Position numbers and translations under genes: made by a program
In this document: positions 5,198 to 7,740 of the stretch, piece by piece
How positions within the stretch are numbered: the stretch's first letter is position 1
Layout: each line of letters begins with the position of its first letter
The notes under the pieces: generated by a model
Database searches by the model: none
Seen by the model: only the letters and a program-made list of their open reading frames with translations
Told to the model about the DNA's origin: nothing
Assembly (NCBI GenBank): GCA_023434465.1
Contig: JAEYSQ010000014.1
Span: forward strand, 1-7,740
DNA from: Actinomycetes bacterium
GTDB taxonomy: Bacteria; Actinomycetota; Thermoleophilia; Solirubrobacterales; 70-9
Reading direction: 5' to 3'
DNA length: 7,740 nt

Positions 5198-7740
5198 TCA
5201 CTGTGCCGCCGTCACCTTCTGCCCCTCTCCCTTCTCCACAAAGCCCTGGTCCGACAGTTCCGTCGTCCCGAAGCCGTCGAGGTCGTCGTGGTGGATGACG
5301 TAAGCGGGGGGGCGGAACCGGTAGGGGAGGGCTTCGATCTGCTGATCGAGCATCTTGTCCTGCTGCGCCTGCAGGCTCGTCCTGTCGCTGATCCAGACGA
5401 AGGAGCCCGCGGCATTCGATGCGCTGTAGGTGCTTTCCCAGTGGACGATCCCCTCCGAGACGATTGACGCCTTGAGCGTGACTGTCCTGATCTGGAGACT
5501 TTCGGCGCGATTGGACCCCGAGTAGTTGATTGTTTCCCCGGTCCCCGAGGTCGTTTCGAGGACGACCTCGGCTCCGCCCGTCTCGGTCACCTGGATCTGT
5601 TTCTTTGCGAACTCGCGGATCAGGTGATCGCGAACCTTCTGCGTGAAGTCCGGGTTGTTCGGCGGTGAGATGAGATTGAGCCGCAGCCGCACCTCGCTGC
5701 CGGGTTTGAAGACGAGCCGGGCCGGCTTCGCGAGGCTGTCGATAGCCTCCTGAGCCGCGTCATGAGGGAGACTCAGGGCCAGCAGCTGCGACGTGGAAAC
5801 GGTCTTCCGTCCCGCCCATTCCCACTTCGGAGGGGTGGTGTACCACAGTCGCCCGTCGCCGGCGTTGAGCCAGAGAAGCTGCTGCCTGGTCGTATAGGTC
5901 CAGACGACGCGCCGCATCTCAAGGTCGAAGAGCTGCGAATGGTCGATCAGCACGTAGTTCTCGCCGCACCACTGCAACGGGATCTGCCGGGCCGCGTACG
6001 TCCACTCGAAGCGGCCGTTGGCCCTCTGGACGGTCGGGGTCCGGGGCCCTGAGACCTTCTCGCCCTGCTCCCGGGCTTCCGATTCGGCGCTCGCCCGTCC
6101 CGGAACGAGATAGGTTGGCGAGGCTTGTCCCGTCGCCATGTCGACCGAGACGAGGAATCGGTTCCCCGCGGCCTCCAGGAGCGCCGCGAATTTCTCCCCC
6201 GCTGGGTGGAACGAGAGCCCGATTGCGGGGTTCCCGGTGACGTACTCCCCTTTCAACTCTCCGGTGAGGGCGTCGCACAGTTCAATGGCGTCATCATAGA
6301 CGAAGGCGAGATACTTGCCCCCCGGGCTGAGAGTCGGCATCAGCAGCATCGACAGGTCGCGGCTGTAGACCGGCTGGCAGGCGGGAATCCCCCAGACGAT
6401 GAAACGGTTGTCCTCCGAGAGAGTTCCGATGTGGTCCTCATCGAGGAAGATCGCACCATAGATCTCCTTGCGCTTTTCCTCCGGCACGCTCTGGTCATAG
6501 GGCCGCCAGCTGCAGAGGGGCTTGCCGGTGTCGACGTCGTAGATCTCGATGCGTCCCGTCGGCTTCCTGGCATCAGGCCGGAGGGCGATCCGCTTGCCGA
6601 GCGGACTTGTGGCGTAGAGTTTGAACGGGAACTCCATCGGGATCGGCTTGAGGGCCTTTCGCTTGAGGAGATCATATCCCTCGATCCGGATCGCGTTCTT
6701 CCCCAGATCGCGGCCGAACCGCTCGGAGAAGCCGAAGAACGCCCGCGAGACATCGACGCGGCTGTTGAGCACCTGAGTGAACATGCCGACTTCCGGCACC
6801 TTGGCGCTCGCGTTGCCGAGCTCTTTCGGCATCGTCGGTCCCGGGTCGGCGGCGACGCTCCAGGGGACTTCGTCCTGCTCGGTCATGTCCTTTGGTGAGG
6901 CGCCGTCTTCAATCTTTGTCAGAGGGGGAAGCACCGTGTCGATCGCGCTCCCGCCCCCAACCACAAGCTCGGTCGCCTTGTCGAGCTGTTCGACGTCGAG
7001 CTTGAAGCCTATGAGGTCCTGGTCTCCGCCGCCGTCGTCGATCGCCGTGATGGTGTCCTCGCGGACGACGCGGCGGGAGGACCTGCTCACGCTGCGACTG
7101 TCCGGGATCGAATACACCCAGGAGTCGGCCTGCCGGTCGATGATGTGGACGCCATCGATCAGGAACCGGTCCCCGCTGGGGAACCAGACAAGCGGCGTAT
7201 ATCGATTCCCCCGGCGAGGTGCCTGGTCTTTGCTGAAGTGGACCCAGTCGACGATTTCCCCTTTGGCGAGGTCCCAGATGAGGATGCGGCAGGCTTCCCC
7301 GGTGCTGAAAAGGGCGGCGAGCTCGGTGCCGTTTGGCGAAAACGCCACGCCGTAATATTCGGACCAGAAGTTCGATCCGCGTTCCTGGAGATCGAACCGT
7401 CCTGCCAGCTTGCCGGTGTCGAGATCGAAGACATCGAGGGCATAGCGTTTCTCCTGTCGACCGCGGGTCCTGTCGGCGGCCTGGACGAGCGCGGCGTACT
7501 TCCCGCCAGGGCTGACCGTCATGTCCCGGACGGGGTTCCCTTCGTGATACACCCCGACGTGGTTGACCTTTGTGTCTCCTCCGAACGGGCTCTCAAACTC
7601 GATTTCACAGATCGCCTGCCGATCGGGGATCGACCAGACCTTCGCCTGCGAGTTGGAGGCGACAAGAAGCCGGTCCGCACGGGGGAAGCCGACGAACCTT
7701 GGCTCGAGTTCATCGGGAATGTCGACGCGGGGAACAAGGG
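5198..7740 (-). CDS. WD40-like beta-propeller protein with unnamed C-terminal domain, N-terminus outside window
   Basis: This large protein is open to the right edge. The frame continues without a stop for 62 codons beyond the GTG at 7550-7552, so that codon is almost certainly internal, and 846 residues are visible. Numbering from that GTG, propeller-type repeats recur, each with a SPGGKY- or SPNGTEL-like turn and a closing strand ending in D-x-x-TG-K or similar: about 9-52, 66-104, 313-350, 363-396, 406-436 and 443-476. The upstream 62 codons add a further blade (LLVASNSQAKVWSIPD). A Ser/Arg-rich stretch (152-164) and a polar insert (about 165-260) interrupt the repeats. Residues about 612-755 form a separate alpha/beta-looking domain (LVFKPGSEVRLRLNLISPP onward) that I cannot name. 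The propeller probably serves as a binding scaffold. Signal peptide or anchor, if any, would lie outside the window. No enzyme motif is seen. Confidence 0.8.
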   Translation of the reverse strand, partial: LVPRVDIPDELEPRFVGFPRADRLLVASNSQAKVWSIPDRQAICEIEFESPFGGDTKVNHVGVYHEGNPVRDMTVSPGGKYAALVQAADRTRGRQEKRYALDVFDLDTGKLAGRFDLQERGSNFWSEYYGVAFSPNGTELAALFSTGEACRILIWDLAKGEIVDWVHFSKDQAPRRGNRYTPLVWFPSGDRFLIDGVHIIDRQADSWVYSIPDSRSVSRSSRRVVREDTITAIDDGGGDQDLIGFKLDVEQLDKATELVVGGGSAIDTVLPPLTKIEDGASPKDMTEQDEVPWSVAADPGPTMPKELGNASAKVPEVGMFTQVLNSRVDVSRAFFGFSERFGRDLGKNAIRIEGYDLLKRKALKPIPMEFPFKLYATSPLGKRIALRPDARKPTGRIEIYDVDTGKPLCSWRPYDQSVPEEKRKEIYGAIFLDEDHIGTLSEDNRFIVWGIPACQPVYSRDLSMLLMPTLSPGGKYLAFVYDDAIELCDALTGELKGEYVTGNPAIGLSFHPAGEKFAALLEAAGNRFLVSVDMATGQASPTYLVPGRASAESEAREQGEKVSGPRTPTVQRANGRFEWTYAARQIPLQWCGENYVLIDHSQLFDLEMRRVVWTYTTRQQLLWLNAGDGRLWYTTPPKWEWAGRKTVSTSQLLALSLPHDAAQEAIDSLAKPARLVFKPGSEVRLRLNLISPPNNPDFTQKVRDHLIREFAKKQIQVTETGGAEVVLETTSGTGETINYSGSNRAESLQIRTVTLKASIVSEGIVHWESTYSASNAAGSFVWISDRTSLQAQQDKMLDQQIEALPYRFRPPAYVIHHDDLDGFGTTELSDQGFVEKGEGQKVTAAQ

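Noticed and set aside
6125..6898. A 257-codon + strand frame opposite the propeller gene
   Set aside because: It is the complement of a strongly supported coding region, with no motif or credible start signal.

Overview
The window looks like a GC-rich bacterial chromosome (roughly 60-65% GC by eye). A planctomycete is the best guess. The reasons are the style of ribosomal protein S1 (592 aa with a Ser-rich tail), a large propeller protein with an unnamed C-terminal domain of a kind I associate with planctomycetes, weak or absent Shine-Dalgarno sequences, and heptameric TAGGT-type intergenic repeats. This assignment is inference; the window holds no rRNA or other marker that settles it.

Layout from left to right. 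(1) Bases 6-1885 are a complete insertion sequence of the IS1380 family. It has near-perfect 15-bp terminal inverted repeats, a 4-bp CTAG target duplication on each side, and one intact DDE transposase gene on the + strand. (2) Bases 1964-2003 are a textbook intrinsic terminator on the minus strand. It closes rpsA (2035-3813, minus), which encodes a six-domain ribosomal protein S1. (3) Bases 3814-4149 are non-coding. They hold the rpsA leader, with a small nested set of inverted repeats and a modest Shine-Dalgarno. (4) Bases 4150-5034 (minus) encode an alpha/beta-hydrolase of the lipase/esterase type with a visible Ser-Asp-His triad. (5) Bases 5041-5190 form a compact intergenic element: two facing arrays of a 7-bp unit (YTAGGTK) around a unique core of about 55 bp. 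(6) From 5198 to the right edge (minus) runs a WD40-like beta-propeller protein. Its reading frame stays open to the last base, so its N-terminus lies outside the window.

All three host genes are transcribed leftward: propeller protein, hydrolase, S1. Only S1 is a housekeeping gene of known role. The other two are adjacent but separated by the heptad element, so they need not form one operon. The insertion sequence sits just beyond the rpsA terminator and points toward rpsA. It has damaged no recognisable gene, and its preserved ends suggest a fairly recent insertion.

The least explained items are the facing heptad arrays at 5041-5190, the compact nested hairpins in the rpsA leader, and the unnamed C-terminal domain of the propeller protein.
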